Under the pieces are notes generated by a model. It saw nothing but the letters and a program-made list of their open reading frames with translations. It was not told where the DNA came from and did no database searches. Position numbers and translations under genes: made by a program. This document shows positions 26,222 to 36,018 of a stretch of 64,000 nt of DNA, piece after piece (position 1 is the stretch's first letter; every line of letters begins with the position of its first letter). Source of the DNA: Candidatus Tokpelaia sp. (GTDB lineage Bacteria; Pseudomonadota; Alphaproteobacteria; Rhizobiales; Rhizobiaceae); the NCBI RefSeq assembly GCF_008636115.1, contig NZ_QLZD01000028.1, forward strand, positions 1 through 64,000. Direction: 5' to 3'.

Positions 26222-28276
26222 TCAGATTCCGCCCTTCAATACAGATTTTGCCGTTGCAACAATACCCGCCGCCGACAGGCCGATTTGCGCCATTACCTGT
26301 TTCTGCTCCCCATGCTGCAAATAAGAATCCGGCAAAGTCAGAGTGCGGATTTTTAGCCCCGCGCGCCCGATTGCTGCGTCCAGCAGGCCTTTGCGGCTTA
26401 AAAATTGCAGCACTTGCGCGCCAAAGCCATTGCCGGCACCTTCCTCCAGAGTTATCAGCGCCTCATGCTCACGCGCCAGCCGCGCTATCAGCTCTTCGTC
26501 CAGCGGTTTGGCAAAACGCGCATCAGCGACAGTGACAGCAATCCCCTCTGCTGCCAATGCCTCAGCCGCAGCCAGAGCCTCATGCAATAAAGTGCCGAAA
26601 GAAAGCAGTGCCAGCCGGCTGCCCTCCCGCATTATGCGCCCTTTGCCTATCGGCAAAATTTCACCGCGCTGCGGCAGATCCGTCATTTCTCCCTCGCCAC
26701 GCGGATAGCGGAAGGAAATCGGCCCGTCATCATAAGCGGCGGCCGTGCGCACAATGTGCATCAGCTCCAGATTATCAGCGGGAGCAGCCACAACAAAACC
26801 GGGCAGAGCTGTTAAAAACCCCGTATCAAAACTGCCGGCATGGGTGGCACCGTCAGCGCCGACAAAACCGGCGCGGTCAATAGCAAAACGCACCGGCAGC
26901 CCCTGCAGAGAGACATCATGCACAATCTGATCATAGCCGCGCTGCAAAAAGGTGGAATAAATAGCGACAAAAGGCTTGAAACCTTCGGCGGCCAGCCCGG
27001 CGGCAAAAGTTACCGCATGACCCTCAGCAATGCCGACATCAAACATGCGCCGGGGAAAATATTCGGCAAACCGGTCAAGCCCGGTACCGCCCGGCATGGC
27101 CGCGGTAATGGCGACAATTTTTTCGTCCCGGTGCGCTTCTTCCACCAGGCTGTCGGCAAAAACACGCGTATAAGAGGGTGTGTTGACCGCAGCTTTCACC
27201 TGCTCGCCGGTTTTGACATCAAAACGGCTGACACCGTGATATTTATCGCGCGCTTCCTCGGCCGGCGGGTAGCCTTTGCCCTTTTTGGTCACAACATGAA
27301 TCAATACCGGCATTTGCCCGCCGCTGCCGGCGCTATGATCGCGCACATTTTTCAAAACCGGCAATAAATGGCTTAAATTATGCCCGTCTATCGGGCCGAT
27401 ATAATAAAAGCCCAATTCCTCAAACAAAGTGCCGCCGGTCAAAAAGCCGCGCGCATATTCTTCTGTCTTGCGCGCCGTGTCGGAAAAGAATTTCGGCAAT
27501 TTGCGGCTCAAAGCGCGGGCGCGCCCGCGCAAAGCCAGATAGGCAGGGGCCGAAGCCAGCCGCGCCAGATAAGCGCTCATCGCCCCTGTCGGCGGCGCAA
27601 TGGACATATCATTATCGTTTAAAACAACAATCAGATTAGCGTCCAGAGCGCCGGCATTATTCATGGCTTCAAAGGCCATGCCGGAGGACATGGCGCCATC
27701 ACCGATAACCGCAATAATATTGCGTTTTTCGTGGGTGCGGCCGGCCTCTTTATCCTGCTCGGCCTGTAGTTTTTCTGCCATAGCCATGCCCAGCCCGGCC
27801 GAAATAGAGGTGGAAGAATGGCCGGCGCCAAACGGGTCATATTCACTCTCGCTGCGTTTGGTAAAGCCGGAAAGCCCGCCTGCCTGCCGCAGGCTGCGCA
27901 TTTTGCCGCGCCGCCCGGTGATAATTTTATGCGGATAAGACTGGTGGCCTACGTCCCATATCAGCCGGTCATAAGGTGTATCAAACACATAATGCAGCGC
28001 TATAGTCAGCTCAACCACGCCCAGCCCGGCGCCCAAATGGCCGCCTGTTTGCGCAACATTATCAATCGTCTCGCGGCGCAATTCTGCTGCCAGCAGCGGC
28101 AAATCTTTTGCCGCTATTTTGCGCAAATCGGCAGGGCCGGCAATATTATCCAGCAAAACTGTTTCCGGTCGCGGCACATATACCTCCCTGGCCAAATCCG
28201 TTATCGGCACTTTGCAGTGCGGCTCCGGCCATAATGATTTAAAACGGCTTTTGTTTAACGCCTCGGTTTTAAGCAT
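26222..28276 (-). CDS. dxs: 1-deoxy-D-xylulose-5-phosphate synthase
   Basis: Thiamine-diphosphate enzyme that starts the MEP pathway from pyruvate and glyceraldehyde-3-phosphate. The ATG at 28276 gives 684 residues; an upstream in-frame TTG at 28294 is less likely. Motifs include [19 protein letters not shown], the ThDP motif [20 protein letters not shown], the transketolase-type [15 protein letters not shown] and the C-terminal domain with EEGAGNGFG. Downstream tlyA follows by about 40 bases on the same strand. The usual upstream neighbour xseB is nearby but a plus-strand DedA gene now lies between. Confidence 0.97.
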   Translation of the reverse strand: MLKTEALNKSRFKSLWPEPHCKVPITDLAREVYVPRPETVLLDNIAGPADLRKIAAKDLPLLAAELRRETIDNVAQTGGHLGAGLGVVELTIALHYVFDTPYDRLIWDVGHQSYPHKIITGRRGKMRSLRQAGGLSGFTKRSESEYDPFGAGHSSTSISAGLGMAMAEKLQAEQDKEAGRTHEKRNIIAVIGDGAMSSGMAFEAMNNAGALDANLIVVLNDNDMSIAPPTGAMSAYLARLASAPAYLALRGRARALSRKLPKFFSDTARKTEEYARGFLTGGTLFEELGFYYIGPIDGHNLSHLLPVLKNVRDHSAGSGGQMPVLIHVVTKKGKGYPPAEEARDKYHGVSRFDVKTGEQVKAAVNTPSYTRVFADSLVEEAHRDEKIVAITAAMPGGTGLDRFAEYFPRRMFDVGIAEGHAVTFAAGLAAEGFKPFVAIYSTFLQRGYDQIVHDVSLQGLPVRFAIDRAGFVGADGATHAGSFDTGFLTALPGFVVAAPADNLELMHIVRTAAAYDDGPISFRYPRGEGEMTDLPQRGEILPIGKGRIMREGSRLALLSFGTLLHEALAAAEALAAEGIAVTVADARFAKPLDEELIARLAREHEALITLEEGAGNGFGAQVLQFLSRKGLLDAAIGRAGLKIRTLTLPDSYLQHGEQKQVMAQIGLSAAGIVATAKSVLKGGI

Positions 28277-28403
28277 ACCGGTGCAATAAAACAAGTTTTG
28301 TCAGGCAATCTGGCAAAAATAAACACAAATCCTGTCAAAATATGCCTGTAAAGATCTTTTGGCGGGCTTGATTGGGCGCCGGCCTGAAATTACAAGATAA
28401 TTC

Positions 28404-28901
28404 ATGACTATAGTCCAGCATATTACCTATTGGATTGCTCATTATGGCGGGCTGAGCTTTTTCCCGCTTATGTATGTCAATGCCCTTGGTCTGCCGCTTG
28501 TCCCGGCCGGAAGCCTGTTATTTGCCGGCTCTGTTCTGGCGGATAAAGGCAAAATTGATTTTAACACTATGCTGCTCGCCGCTTTTGCCGGCACATTTCT
28601 GGGCGGCCAGACTGCCTGGTATATCGGCCATTGGGGCGGGCAGAAACTTGTCGCCCGGCTGGCACATTTTCTTCATCTTGACCGGCAGAAATTCGCCGGA
28701 TTTGCGGCCATGACAGCTACAAAAGGCGTGTATTTTGTTGTCATTGCCCGTTTTATCCCCCTCGCGCGGGAGTTTAACGGCTTAATCTGCGGCAGTCTCG
28801 GCATGAGCTTCGGCCGCTATCTGACCGGCAATTTTATCGGCGCTTTATTATGGGTTTTATGCTGGGGTGCCCTGCCCGATATTTTCGGCCATATTTTATA
28901 A
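28404..28901 (+). CDS. DedA family membrane protein
   Basis: The 165-residue integral membrane protein has the family pattern FAGSVLADKG, AGTFLGGQTAWYIGHWGG and the conserved FIPLAREFNGLICGSLGM with the Arg pair, followed by NFIGALLW. DedA proteins are needed for membrane potential and some act as undecaprenyl-phosphate flippases. It is shorter than the usual 200 residues but covers the core. It is inserted head-on between xseB and dxs, both on the minus strand, so it arrived after that operon formed, or the operon was split by an inversion. Confidence 0.88.
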   Translation: MTIVQHITYWIAHYGGLSFFPLMYVNALGLPLVPAGSLLFAGSVLADKGKIDFNTMLLAAFAGTFLGGQTAWYIGHWGGQKLVARLAHFLHLDRQKFAGFAAMTATKGVYFVVIARFIPLAREFNGLICGSLGMSFGRYLTGNFIGALLWVLCWGALPDIFGHIL

Positions 28902-28966
28902 AAACACGGCTTGCCGCCCGCACTCGGCGGCGGCCGGCACGGCTTCGCACGCCAATAAGATCGGCG

Positions 28967-29227
28967 CTAATCCAGCTTTTCCACTCCCTGCGGCGCGCCG
29001 GCAGAATCCAGGCGGATTTTTTCCACTTTATCTTCTGCCGCCTGCAACAGGTTTTCGCAATGTTTTTTCAGAGCTTCTCCCCGTTCATAAATGGCAATAG
29101 ATTGTTCCAAAGGCACATCACCGCGCTCCAGGCGGCTGACAATCATCTCCAATTCCGCCAAAGCTTCTTCAAAACGCATTTTTCCAACCGCGCCCGCGCC
29201 TGCCGCCTTTTCTGCCGCTTTGCTCAT
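28967..29227 (-). CDS. xseB: exodeoxyribonuclease VII small subunit
   Basis: 86 residues with the XseB signature [20 protein letters not shown], followed by [22 protein letters not shown] and [14 protein letters not shown]. It joins several copies to XseA to form ExoVII, which degrades single-stranded DNA. xseA is not in the window. An internal Met (MRFEEAL) marks where the conserved part starts; the first 17 residues are an Ala-rich lead. Confidence 0.93.
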   Translation of the reverse strand: MSKAAEKAAGAGAVGKMRFEEALAELEMIVSRLERGDVPLEQSIAIYERGEALKKHCENLLQAAEDKVEKIRLDSAGAPQGVEKLD

Positions 29228-29283
29228 GCCGCCTTATCTTTCGTCATTTATGCCGCCCTGCTGCACATCGCAGCAGGCGCCGA

Positions 29284-30405
29284 TTATACAATATCTGTTG
29301 CACTAATATGAATGCCAAAACCCGTAAGCCCGACATAATGCCGCTCTTTCGAGGCCAGCAAAATAATGGAGCGCAACCCCAAATCGCGCAAAATCTGGGC
29401 GCCAAGGCCAATCTGCCGCCATTCTTCCTCGCGCAACTGCGCCTCTTTATGCGCCTCACCCCCTGCTGCGGTATTGTCGCGATAATGCCCGTCATCAGCG
29501 CCGCTATTCACACCGGCTGAGCCTTCACGCAAATAAACAAATACGCCGCGGCCATATTTTTCCCGCATGCGCCGCAGCATAAAATCCACTTCACGCCGGC
29601 GACCAAAAACATCGCTGAGCACGGCCTCGCGGTGAATGCGCACAGGCACATTGTCACCATCGCCAATATCGCCCAGCACCAGCGCCAAATGCTGCAAATT
29701 TTCAAAGGGCAACTGATAACTCAGCGCCTGCGCCCGGCCGGCGACAGTCTCTATCGGCATAGTGCCAATATGCTCCACCAGCCTCTCTTTATGGCGGCGC
29801 CGGCTAATCAAATCCGCCACGGTTACACAATGCAAACCGTGTTTCTCGGCAAAAGCAGCTATTTGCGGGCCGCGCATAACTGTGCCGTCATCATTCACCA
29901 GCTCACATAAAGCGCCAATGGGCGGCAAACCGGCCAAAAGGCATAAATCCACCGTAGCTTCCGTATGGCCGGAGCGCGTCAACACCCCGCCCTCACGCGC
30001 AATAAGCGGGAAAACATGACCCGGGCGGACAAAATCCTCCGCCCCGGCATTGGGATTGGCCAGATTACGCACGGTCAAAGTGCGGTCAGCCGCCGAAATG
30101 CCCGTTGTCGTGCCGTGCTTATAATCCACCGTCACCGTAAAGGCCGTGCTATGCGGCGAATCATTATCAGCTACCATTGGCGCCAGATTAAGGCGGCGCG
30201 CTTCTGCCTTAGGCATGGCGGCACAAACAATGCCGGAAGTATGGCGGACAATAAAAGCCATTTTCTCAGGCGTGCAATGCACAGCGGCAATAATCAGATC
30301 ACCTTCATTTTCGCGGCCGCCATCATCTGTTACTACCACAATCTCACCGCGCGCAAAGGCCTCAAGCGCCGCGTCAACAGCATTTTCGTTTTTTTGTTCA
30401 CTCAT
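29284..30405 (-). CDS. ribB: 3,4-dihydroxy-2-butanone-4-phosphate synthase with degenerate GTP cyclohydrolase II domain
   Basis: The ATG at 30405 (after AGGAAAACCGGAAATT) gives 373 residues. The first 205 are a complete DHBP synthase: DDGGRENEGDLI, HTSGIVC, DYKHGTTTGISA, RPGHVFPL and GHTEATVDLC. This makes the 4-carbon precursor of riboflavin. The second half resembles GTP cyclohydrolase II but lacks its zinc cysteines: where RibA has a Cys-X10-Cys-X-Cys pattern, this has SDVFGRRREVDFML. So only the RibB activity is expected, as in many alphaproteobacterial RibBA forms. No FMN riboswitch pattern was seen upstream. Confidence 0.92.
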   Translation of the reverse strand: MSEQKNENAVDAALEAFARGEIVVVTDDGGRENEGDLIIAAVHCTPEKMAFIVRHTSGIVCAAMPKAEARRLNLAPMVADNDSPHSTAFTVTVDYKHGTTTGISAADRTLTVRNLANPNAGAEDFVRPGHVFPLIAREGGVLTRSGHTEATVDLCLLAGLPPIGALCELVNDDGTVMRGPQIAAFAEKHGLHCVTVADLISRRRHKERLVEHIGTMPIETVAGRAQALSYQLPFENLQHLALVLGDIGDGDNVPVRIHREAVLSDVFGRRREVDFMLRRMREKYGRGVFVYLREGSAGVNSGADDGHYRDNTAAGGEAHKEAQLREEEWRQIGLGAQILRDLGLRSIILLASKERHYVGLTGFGIHISATDIV

Positions 30406-30503
30406 AATTTCCGGTTTTCCTGCCTTTATCCGATTTTTAAAATTATGCCGACAAACCTTGTCTTGCAACCGGCCTCGCCCCATTTTATTCCCAGATATTT
30501 CCC

Positions 30504-30596
30504 GGTATTTTATCGGTATAAGGAGTTGCGGTCAAATTATGCAACAGGTTTTGGCATAAATTTAACGGAAAATCTGCCGCGCACCGATAAAATACC
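30504..30596. repeat. 14-bp inverted repeat flanking 65 bp
   Basis: GGTATTTTATCGGT (30504-30517) and its exact complement ACCGATAAAATACC (30583-30596) lie between the divergent ribB and DUF1344 genes. The spacer is 65 bases. It might be a protein-binding dyad, a miniature element or a large hairpin; nothing in the spacer is recognised. Confidence 0.7.
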
Positions 30597-30699
30597 ATAA
30601 TTGGGGGAGATAAGGCAGCCTCGCGGGTTTTGCCGCCGCCTGTCTTGCCGCCGCCAAAGCACGCAACTGAAAATTACAGCCCAGCCTGAGGAGCTGCCA

Positions 30700-31077
30700 A
30701 TGCCTTTTACATTTTTCTTGCAACACTTTGCCCGCCGGCTTGCCCGTTTTGCCGGGTGCAGTTTGACGGCAGCGGTTTTGAGCATTGGTTTTGCCGCCGC
30801 CGCTTTAGCCGATAGCGCAGACGGCACAATTACCCGGATCGATGAGAGTGATAATAGTTTGACATTGAATAATGGCAGGCTTTACAAATTGCCGGGAGAA
30901 TTTGATTATTCAAATTTTCGTGTCGGGCAGAAAGTCTCGGTATTTTATGATACTGACCCTTCCGGCTCTTATATAACCGATATTGAAGTGCAGGGTAAGC
31001 CGGCAGCGGATACTGACCCGGCCGAAAATAATGAGACCGTCAATAATAATGGCGAAGCAGATGATAGCGAGCGCTGA
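30700..31077 (+). CDS. DUF1344 family exported protein
   Basis: The ATG at 30700 follows GAGGAGCTGCCA and gives 125 residues. A signal peptide (cut after LADSADG-like Ala-rich end, about residue 37) is followed by the small beta domain DGTITRIDESDNSLTLNNG and YKLPGEFDYSNFRVGQKVSV of DUF1344, then an acidic Asn/Glu tail. The family is found almost only in Rhizobiales-type bacteria and has no known role. An upstream extension to 30601 would remove the signal peptide and is not used. Convergent with tsaC/sua5. Confidence 0.8.
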   Translation: MPFTFFLQHFARRLARFAGCSLTAAVLSIGFAAAALADSADGTITRIDESDNSLTLNNGRLYKLPGEFDYSNFRVGQKVSVFYDTDPSGSYITDIEVQGKPAADTDPAENNETVNNNGEADDSER

Positions 31078-31115
31078 GGCAGAGCTGCCTCTTGCCCGGG
31101 GGCAATTTGCCGCCC

Positions 31116-32093
31116 TTAAAAACCTGACGGCGGCCGTTTTGCCGCAGCGCGTGCCAGCCTGTCATTTACCGCTTCGCCAAGACCTGACTGCGGTATTGGC
31201 TCCACGGCAATAAGGCCGCCGGTTTTGCTCACTATTTTATCCAGCCGCGCCAGATAGGCGAATAAATGCAAGGCCGCCTCCCTGACATCACCTTTTTCGC
31301 TTAAATTCAGCATAGCAACGGCTTTTTCATAGTTTTTTGCCCGGTTTGCGCCAAAGGCCAGCAAAGCCTCGCCCGGCCTGATTATCCGCGCCTTGAGCCG
31401 CAGCACAGCCTCAGGCGCATAATGTGACGGCAGCATGCCCGGCGCGGCAATCGCTGCACCCAAATTCTGCTTTATAACTGCCTGCCCGGCCGCCTCCTCT
31501 ATTGCCTCCCGCGTCAGCCCGCCGGCGCGCAGCAGGCTGATTTCCCCTCCCTTTATAGCGAGAATTGTTGATTCTACCCCTATTGCGCAAGCGCCGCCAT
31601 CGAGAATAAGCGGTATTTTACTGCCCAGAGCGCGCTCTACTGCCGGCGCCGTGGTCGGGCTGATACGGCCGGAAATATTGGCGCTTGGCGCGGCCAAAGG
31701 GCGGCCAAGCCTGGCAATAATATCGGCAAAAATACCTTGCGGGCAACGCACGGCCATAGTCGGCAGGCCGGCTGTCACCAAAGGGTGGATCAAACTGCCC
31801 GCCCGCAAGGGCAGGACAAAGCTCACCGGCCCGGGCCAGAAATGCCGCATCAATTTTCGCGATAAGGCGTCAATCTCAACATATTTATCCGCCATATCCG
31901 CGCCGCTGACATGGGCAATAAGCGGGTTAAATTGCGGCCGGCCTTTAGCCGCAAATATTGCCGCCACGGCCTGCCCGTTCATTGCATCAGCCGCCAGGCC
32001 GTAAACAGTCTCAGTCGGCAGCGCAACAATCTGCCCGGCAGCCAATAAAGCCGCAGCACGCGCAATATTTTTTTCATTAACGGGCACAATCAT
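31116..32093 (-). CDS. tsaC: L-threonylcarbamoyladenylate synthase (Sua5 type)
   Basis: Makes threonylcarbamoyl-AMP for t6A at tRNA position 37. From the ATG at 32093 (325 residues; 32126 possible) the YrdC domain shows ALPTETVYGLAADA, KGRPQFNPLIAHV, the SANISG nucleotide loop and DGGACAIGVESTI. A C-terminal Sua5 domain (after APGMLPSHYAPEAVL) makes it the long form rather than short TsaC. The C-terminal domain is shortened relative to archaeal Sua5 but matches alphaproteobacterial length. It faces the DUF1344 gene. Confidence 0.94.
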   Translation of the reverse strand: MIVPVNEKNIARAAALLAAGQIVALPTETVYGLAADAMNGQAVAAIFAAKGRPQFNPLIAHVSGADMADKYVEIDALSRKLMRHFWPGPVSFVLPLRAGSLIHPLVTAGLPTMAVRCPQGIFADIIARLGRPLAAPSANISGRISPTTAPAVERALGSKIPLILDGGACAIGVESTILAIKGGEISLLRAGGLTREAIEEAAGQAVIKQNLGAAIAAPGMLPSHYAPEAVLRLKARIIRPGEALLAFGANRAKNYEKAVAMLNLSEKGDVREAALHLFAYLARLDKIVSKTGGLIAVEPIPQSGLGEAVNDRLARAAAKRPPSGF

Positions 32094-32367
32094 GGGCAGC
32101 CTGTATCCAACGGCGAAATCCCCCATTTTACCGAGAATTTAGCGCAAAAACCGCCTGTTTACAATCTGCTTGTCACCAGGCTGAGCCTTATTTGCGTATT
32201 ATTCCTGCTGTCCGGCCGGGCAAAAAGGGCGATAAATCTTTCTCCCGCGCCGATAATGAGGCGTATGAGGCAGAATAGGCCGAAATCGCCGATTTTAAAA
32301 AAATTTATGGAGCCGGCCTTGCCGGTGATTAACGGCCTTAAGACCCGCAACAGGCAAAGCCCTGCCG

Positions 32368-33042
32368 TCATTTTTTGGCCAAAATCTTTAGCGGCGCAAA
32401 GGAAAAACGATGCAAACCGGGCACAGCGCCCATCTGCGTTAGAGCGGCCAAATGCTGCGCCGTGCCATAGCCCATATGCTTGCCAAAGCCGTAACCGGGA
32501 TAGCTGCTCTCTGCCCGCTGCATCATTTTATCACGCATATTTTTGGCAATAATGGAGGCAGCGGCAACAGAAAGCGATCTTGCATCGCCCTTTATCAGGG
32601 CAAAAGCGCGGCAGCGCAATCTGGGCGGAATGTCGCGCCCATCTATCAGCGCATAATCGGGACAGAGCGCCAGGCCGTCCACAGCCATGCGCATAGCTGC
32701 CAGAGCAGCAGCCCGAATATTGCCGGCATCAATCACTCTGGCCGGCAGCGAGGCTATCGACACCGCCAAAGCTTTGGCCAGAATTTCTTCAGCTAAAGCA
32801 GCGCGCTGGAGCGCGCTCAGCTTTTTGGAATCGGCGACCCCTTGCGGCAAATTATCGGGATCCAGTATGACAGCCGCGGTCACCACCGGCCCGGCCAAAG
32901 GACCGCGCCCCACTTCATCAACCCCGCAAACGGCGCGCGCGCCCTGGCGGCGCAGCAAAGCCTCAGCGGCAAAATCCGGCTGAGCCGGGATAAAGGCAGC
33001 TTTCATCGCCAAAGCGGCAGAGTCTGAAGTAGCAACCGGCAT
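32368..33042 (-). CDS. rnhB: ribonuclease HII
   Basis: Removes ribonucleotides from DNA. The ATG at 33042 has AAAGGG seven bases upstream, so it is preferred over the one at 33063; 224 residues. Catalytic acids are in VCGVDEVGRGPLAGPV (D42, E43), ALIDGRD and the C-terminal SSYPGYGFGKHMGYGT region, with VADSKKLS in between. In relatives rnhB, the radical-SAM gene and ccrM are adjacent; here the radical SAM gene is next on the same strand but ccrM is about 25 kb away, so the block has been split. Confidence 0.95.
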   Translation of the reverse strand: MPVATSDSAALAMKAAFIPAQPDFAAEALLRRQGARAVCGVDEVGRGPLAGPVVTAAVILDPDNLPQGVADSKKLSALQRAALAEEILAKALAVSIASLPARVIDAGNIRAAALAAMRMAVDGLALCPDYALIDGRDIPPRLRCRAFALIKGDARSLSVAAASIIAKNMRDKMMQRAESSYPGYGFGKHMGYGTAQHLAALTQMGAVPGLHRFSFAPLKILAKK

Positions 33043-33137
33043 TATAATACCCTTTATTTGCAATTTCGCCGCGCGGCCTGGGCCGGCCGGCGCCGATAAT
33101 AGGCTTGATTACCGGCAATAAGCAAGGCGCGCGCCTG

Positions 33138-34526
33138 TCACAGCAGCAATAATTGCTCCTTTTTTTGCTGCGCTGCCGGTGCCCTGGCCGCAACACTGCC
33201 CGGCCTTTTTGCGCCGCCGGCATTGCCCGGCCTGTCTGCTGCCGGCCGCCAGGCGGCCGGCACATGGAACAAATGGCTGGTCAGGCGAATTTTTTGCCGG
33301 TTAAGGCCGTATTTTTCTGCCGCCAGTTGAAAGCGGCGCGCCAGCAAAACCGCCATAACACCCTGCCCGCACCCATGGCCGGGCGCCCCGGCATTATTTT
33401 CTTTGCCGCCGCGCAAGAGCCGCAACTGGCCAATAACACGCCGATATTTATCGGGATATTCTCGCAGCAGCCAATCTTTAAACAAGGGTGCCACCTCATA
33501 GGGCAGGCGCAAAAGCGTGTAATGAGCCGTTTCGGCACCGGCAGCGGCGGCGGCCCGCATAATATTTTCTATTTCGTGATCATTCAAAGCAGGAATAATC
33601 GGCGCCAGCATAAGCGAAACCGGCACATTTTGCTCGGCCAGCCGCTGCATGGCCTGCAGGCGCCGCGCCGGGGCGGCAGCGCGCGGCTCCAGCCGCCGCG
33701 CCAGCCTGTTATCCAGACTGGTAATAGAAAATGCCACATGCACCAGTTGCGCCTCAGCCAGAGCCGCCAGAATATCGCTATCGCGCAAAATCAAGGCTGA
33801 TTTGGTGATAATATGCACCGGGTGGCGCGCTTCATACAGCACTTCCAGCAGTGAGCGGGTGATCTGATAGTGTTTTTCTACCGGTTGATATGGGTCAGTA
33901 TTGCTGCCCAGCATGATAATGCGCGGTTGATAAGCGGGGTGCGCCAATTCGCGGCGCAACAGCGCCGCTGCCTCCGGCTTGGCAAACAGGCGCGACTCAA
34001 AATCCAGCCCGGCAGAAAGCCCCATATAAGCATGGCTCGGCCGGGCATAGCAATAAATACAGCCATGCTCGCAGCCGCGATAGGGGTTGATGGAATAATC
34101 ATAAGGAATATCCGGCAAATCATTGCGGTTGATAATAGAGCGCGGTTTTTCTACCTGCACCTGGGTTTGCAGGCGGGCAGGCGGCCAATTTTCTTCCTCT
34201 TCTTCTGTCTGGTCGGCAGCAGCAGCCTCTATTGCCAGTTTTTCAAAGCGGCCTTTGGGGTTAAGCGCCGCCCCGCGGCCGCGGCGATAAGAGGCTGCCG
34301 CCCGGCCGGCCGCCATTATCTGATTGGCCGCTGCAAGGCAGTTTTCCCTGTCCTTTGGCACATAAGCAGCGCTTTGTCCCACTTCTGTCCCCCGCCCATA
34401 ATTTTCCGGCATTTTATCGGCTTTGCCGGCAACAGGCCGTCCGCCAAAAGCTGCCTTATCGGCAGCCTCGGCCCGGTTTTGCAAATCCGGCGCAATAGAT
34501 GTAAATTTTATCATAATATCCCTCAT
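33138..34526 (-). CDS. PA0069-family radical SAM protein
   Basis: The 462-residue protein has the radical-SAM cluster motif C152-X3-C156-X2-C159 in RGCEHGCIYCYARPSHAY, preceded by INPYR and followed by IIMLGSNTDPYQPVEK, the SplB-like pattern of the PA0069 family. The substrate is unknown; the resemblance to spore photoproduct lyase is structural only. The first 125 residues are a basic, Gln/Ala-rich lead and the last 60 are an Ala-rich tail ending QQKKEQLLLL, both poorly conserved. A second start at 34514 (AGGGATATTATG) is possible. rnhB follows about 75 bases after its end. Confidence 0.87.
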   Translation of the reverse strand: MRDIMIKFTSIAPDLQNRAEAADKAAFGGRPVAGKADKMPENYGRGTEVGQSAAYVPKDRENCLAAANQIMAAGRAAASYRRGRGAALNPKGRFEKLAIEAAAADQTEEEEENWPPARLQTQVQVEKPRSIINRNDLPDIPYDYSINPYRGCEHGCIYCYARPSHAYMGLSAGLDFESRLFAKPEAAALLRRELAHPAYQPRIIMLGSNTDPYQPVEKHYQITRSLLEVLYEARHPVHIITKSALILRDSDILAALAEAQLVHVAFSITSLDNRLARRLEPRAAAPARRLQAMQRLAEQNVPVSLMLAPIIPALNDHEIENIMRAAAAAGAETAHYTLLRLPYEVAPLFKDWLLREYPDKYRRVIGQLRLLRGGKENNAGAPGHGCGQGVMAVLLARRFQLAAEKYGLNRQKIRLTSHLFHVPAAWRPAADRPGNAGGAKRPGSVAARAPAAQQKKEQLLLL

Positions 34527-34764
34527 ATATTCCCCGCTTGTTTACTGTTTACCGGCAAATTTAGAACAAATCAAGAACATTTAGCAGATACAGGTAAAAT
34601 AATGACAAGGACGGGAAATAGAGGCGGCCGGCAGAATCGGCATGAGCGATAAAATCTCGCCGGCCTGAGTAACGCCAATGGCAAAATTCAAGCAGCCTCT
34701 GCCCTGCCGGCTGTCATGGCACCTTGTCAGGCGGCTTTGCCGCAAACAGGAAGATTGCGCCGAT

Positions 34765-35721
34765 CTATTGCGGCAAAGGCGCGCCATTTGTTTTTGTTGC
34801 CAGCACAAAAAAGCCCGGCTGCTGCCGGCGGATAAAAGCAGCAGCAGCCTCTGCCGCTGCCATTGTGGCATAAAGGCCAAAGCAACTGGCGCCCGAGCCG
34901 GACATAGAGCACCAGGCAGCGCCGCTGGCCTGCAATAAAGCCAGATTATCGGCCAGAGCCGGCAGGGCGGCCAAAGCCGGCGGATATAAATCATTGCGCA
35001 TCAGGCGTAAAAAGGCAACATAATCGGCAAAATTCATATCCGGCTTAATTGCCGGCTTTTGCAGCACAGGCGCATTATCTGCCTTTTTCAGCCGGGCAAA
35101 GACAGAAGCTGTGGCCAGTGCCGTGCCATTATTGATAATGACCGCCGGCAAAGCGGGGAAACAAGGCAAAGGTGTGAGCCTGTCTCCCCGTCCACGGGCA
35201 AGATAAGCGGATTGGCGGTAAAACCAGGCCAGGCACATAGGCACATCTGCCCCCAACTGCGCCGCTAATTGCATAAGCCGGCGCTGCACTGCCGGCTCTT
35301 CCGCCTTTATCGCCGCCAGCGCGCATAGCCCGATAAAGCAGGCCGCCGCATCGGCCGAGCCGCCGCCCAGCCCTGCGGCAGCCGGCAGAGTTTTGCTCAG
35401 GCGGATTGCCACCGGCGGCACAGATTTTGCCCCCAATAGCGCCCGCAAATTATCACGCGCGCGCAAAACCAGATTATCCTCTGCTCTGCCTGTATTGGCG
35501 GCAAAAGCGCCGGTAATGGCAAAACTGTCCTGCGCCGCCTTGCGGAAATGCAGCCTGTCGCCGGCAGCGCTAAAAGCGATCAGAGTTTCCAGCTCATGAT
35601 AACCGTCTGCCCGCTTGCCTAAAACATGCAAAGCCAGATTCAGCTTTAGCGGCGCCTGCAGGGCAAAACCGGCCTCCCTTTGTGCCAAAGCAGTGTGACG
35701 CAAAGCGGCAAAAGAAGACAT
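34765..35721 (-). CDS. ispE: 4-diphosphocytidyl-2-C-methyl-D-erythritol kinase
   Basis: MEP pathway GHMP kinase. The ATG at 35721 gives 318 residues; an in-frame TTG at 35727 is less likely. Diagnostic parts are LKLNLALHVLGKRADGYHEL near the start, the ATP loop LPAAAGLGGGSADAAA, LGADVPMCL and the C-terminal MSGSGASCFGLY. The tail after AFIRRQQPGFFV is slightly extended. It is upstream of no other gene on its strand for over 200 bases; the small membrane-protein gene lies 20 bases before it, so they may be co-transcribed. Confidence 0.95.
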   Translation of the reverse strand: MSSFAALRHTALAQREAGFALQAPLKLNLALHVLGKRADGYHELETLIAFSAAGDRLHFRKAAQDSFAITGAFAANTGRAEDNLVLRARDNLRALLGAKSVPPVAIRLSKTLPAAAGLGGGSADAAACFIGLCALAAIKAEEPAVQRRLMQLAAQLGADVPMCLAWFYRQSAYLARGRGDRLTPLPCFPALPAVIINNGTALATASVFARLKKADNAPVLQKPAIKPDMNFADYVAFLRLMRNDLYPPALAALPALADNLALLQASGAAWCSMSGSGASCFGLYATMAAAEAAAAFIRRQQPGFFVLATKTNGAPLPQ

Positions 35722-35742
35722 AATCAAAGCGGCTTTCTATAA

Positions 35743-35937
35743 TCAATCTTCTTTAAGGCGATATTCGCCGGTTTTTTCATCACGCACCAGATCAACAGGC
35801 TCCTGCCCGCCGCCGGCTTTGTTTTCAGGCCGCCGGGGTGGCGGCGCTTTTCCCCGCGGCCTTTTTTTCAGCCAAAAGCTGCGCCCGCTCCAAAATACAA
35901 AGGCGACAAAGGCCAGAAGCAATAAATTGCGCGTCAT
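35743..35937 (-). CDS. small single-pass membrane protein
   Basis: From the ATG at 35937, close after AAGGGTAAGGA, the protein has 64 residues: one membrane segment (NLLLLAFVAFVFWSG), then a basic KKRPRGK, a Pro-rich stretch and an acidic end with VRDEKTGEYRLKED. Similar short proteins lie between S49 peptidase and ispE in relatives as conserved hypotheticals. It sits 21 bases before ispE and 80 bases after the S49 gene on the same strand. No function known. Confidence 0.65.
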   Translation of the reverse strand: MTRNLLLLAFVAFVFWSGRSFWLKKRPRGKAPPPRRPENKAGGGQEPVDLVRDEKTGEYRLKED

Positions 35938-36018
35938 TTCCTTACCCTTTGAGCGCCGGCCCGGCGGCAAAGGCAAAACTGTCGCCGGGCCTGAGCGAAT
36001 ATTCTCTTAATTCTCTGC

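Noticed and set aside
30406-30600. FMN riboswitch before ribB
   Set aside because: The conserved RFN element core is absent.
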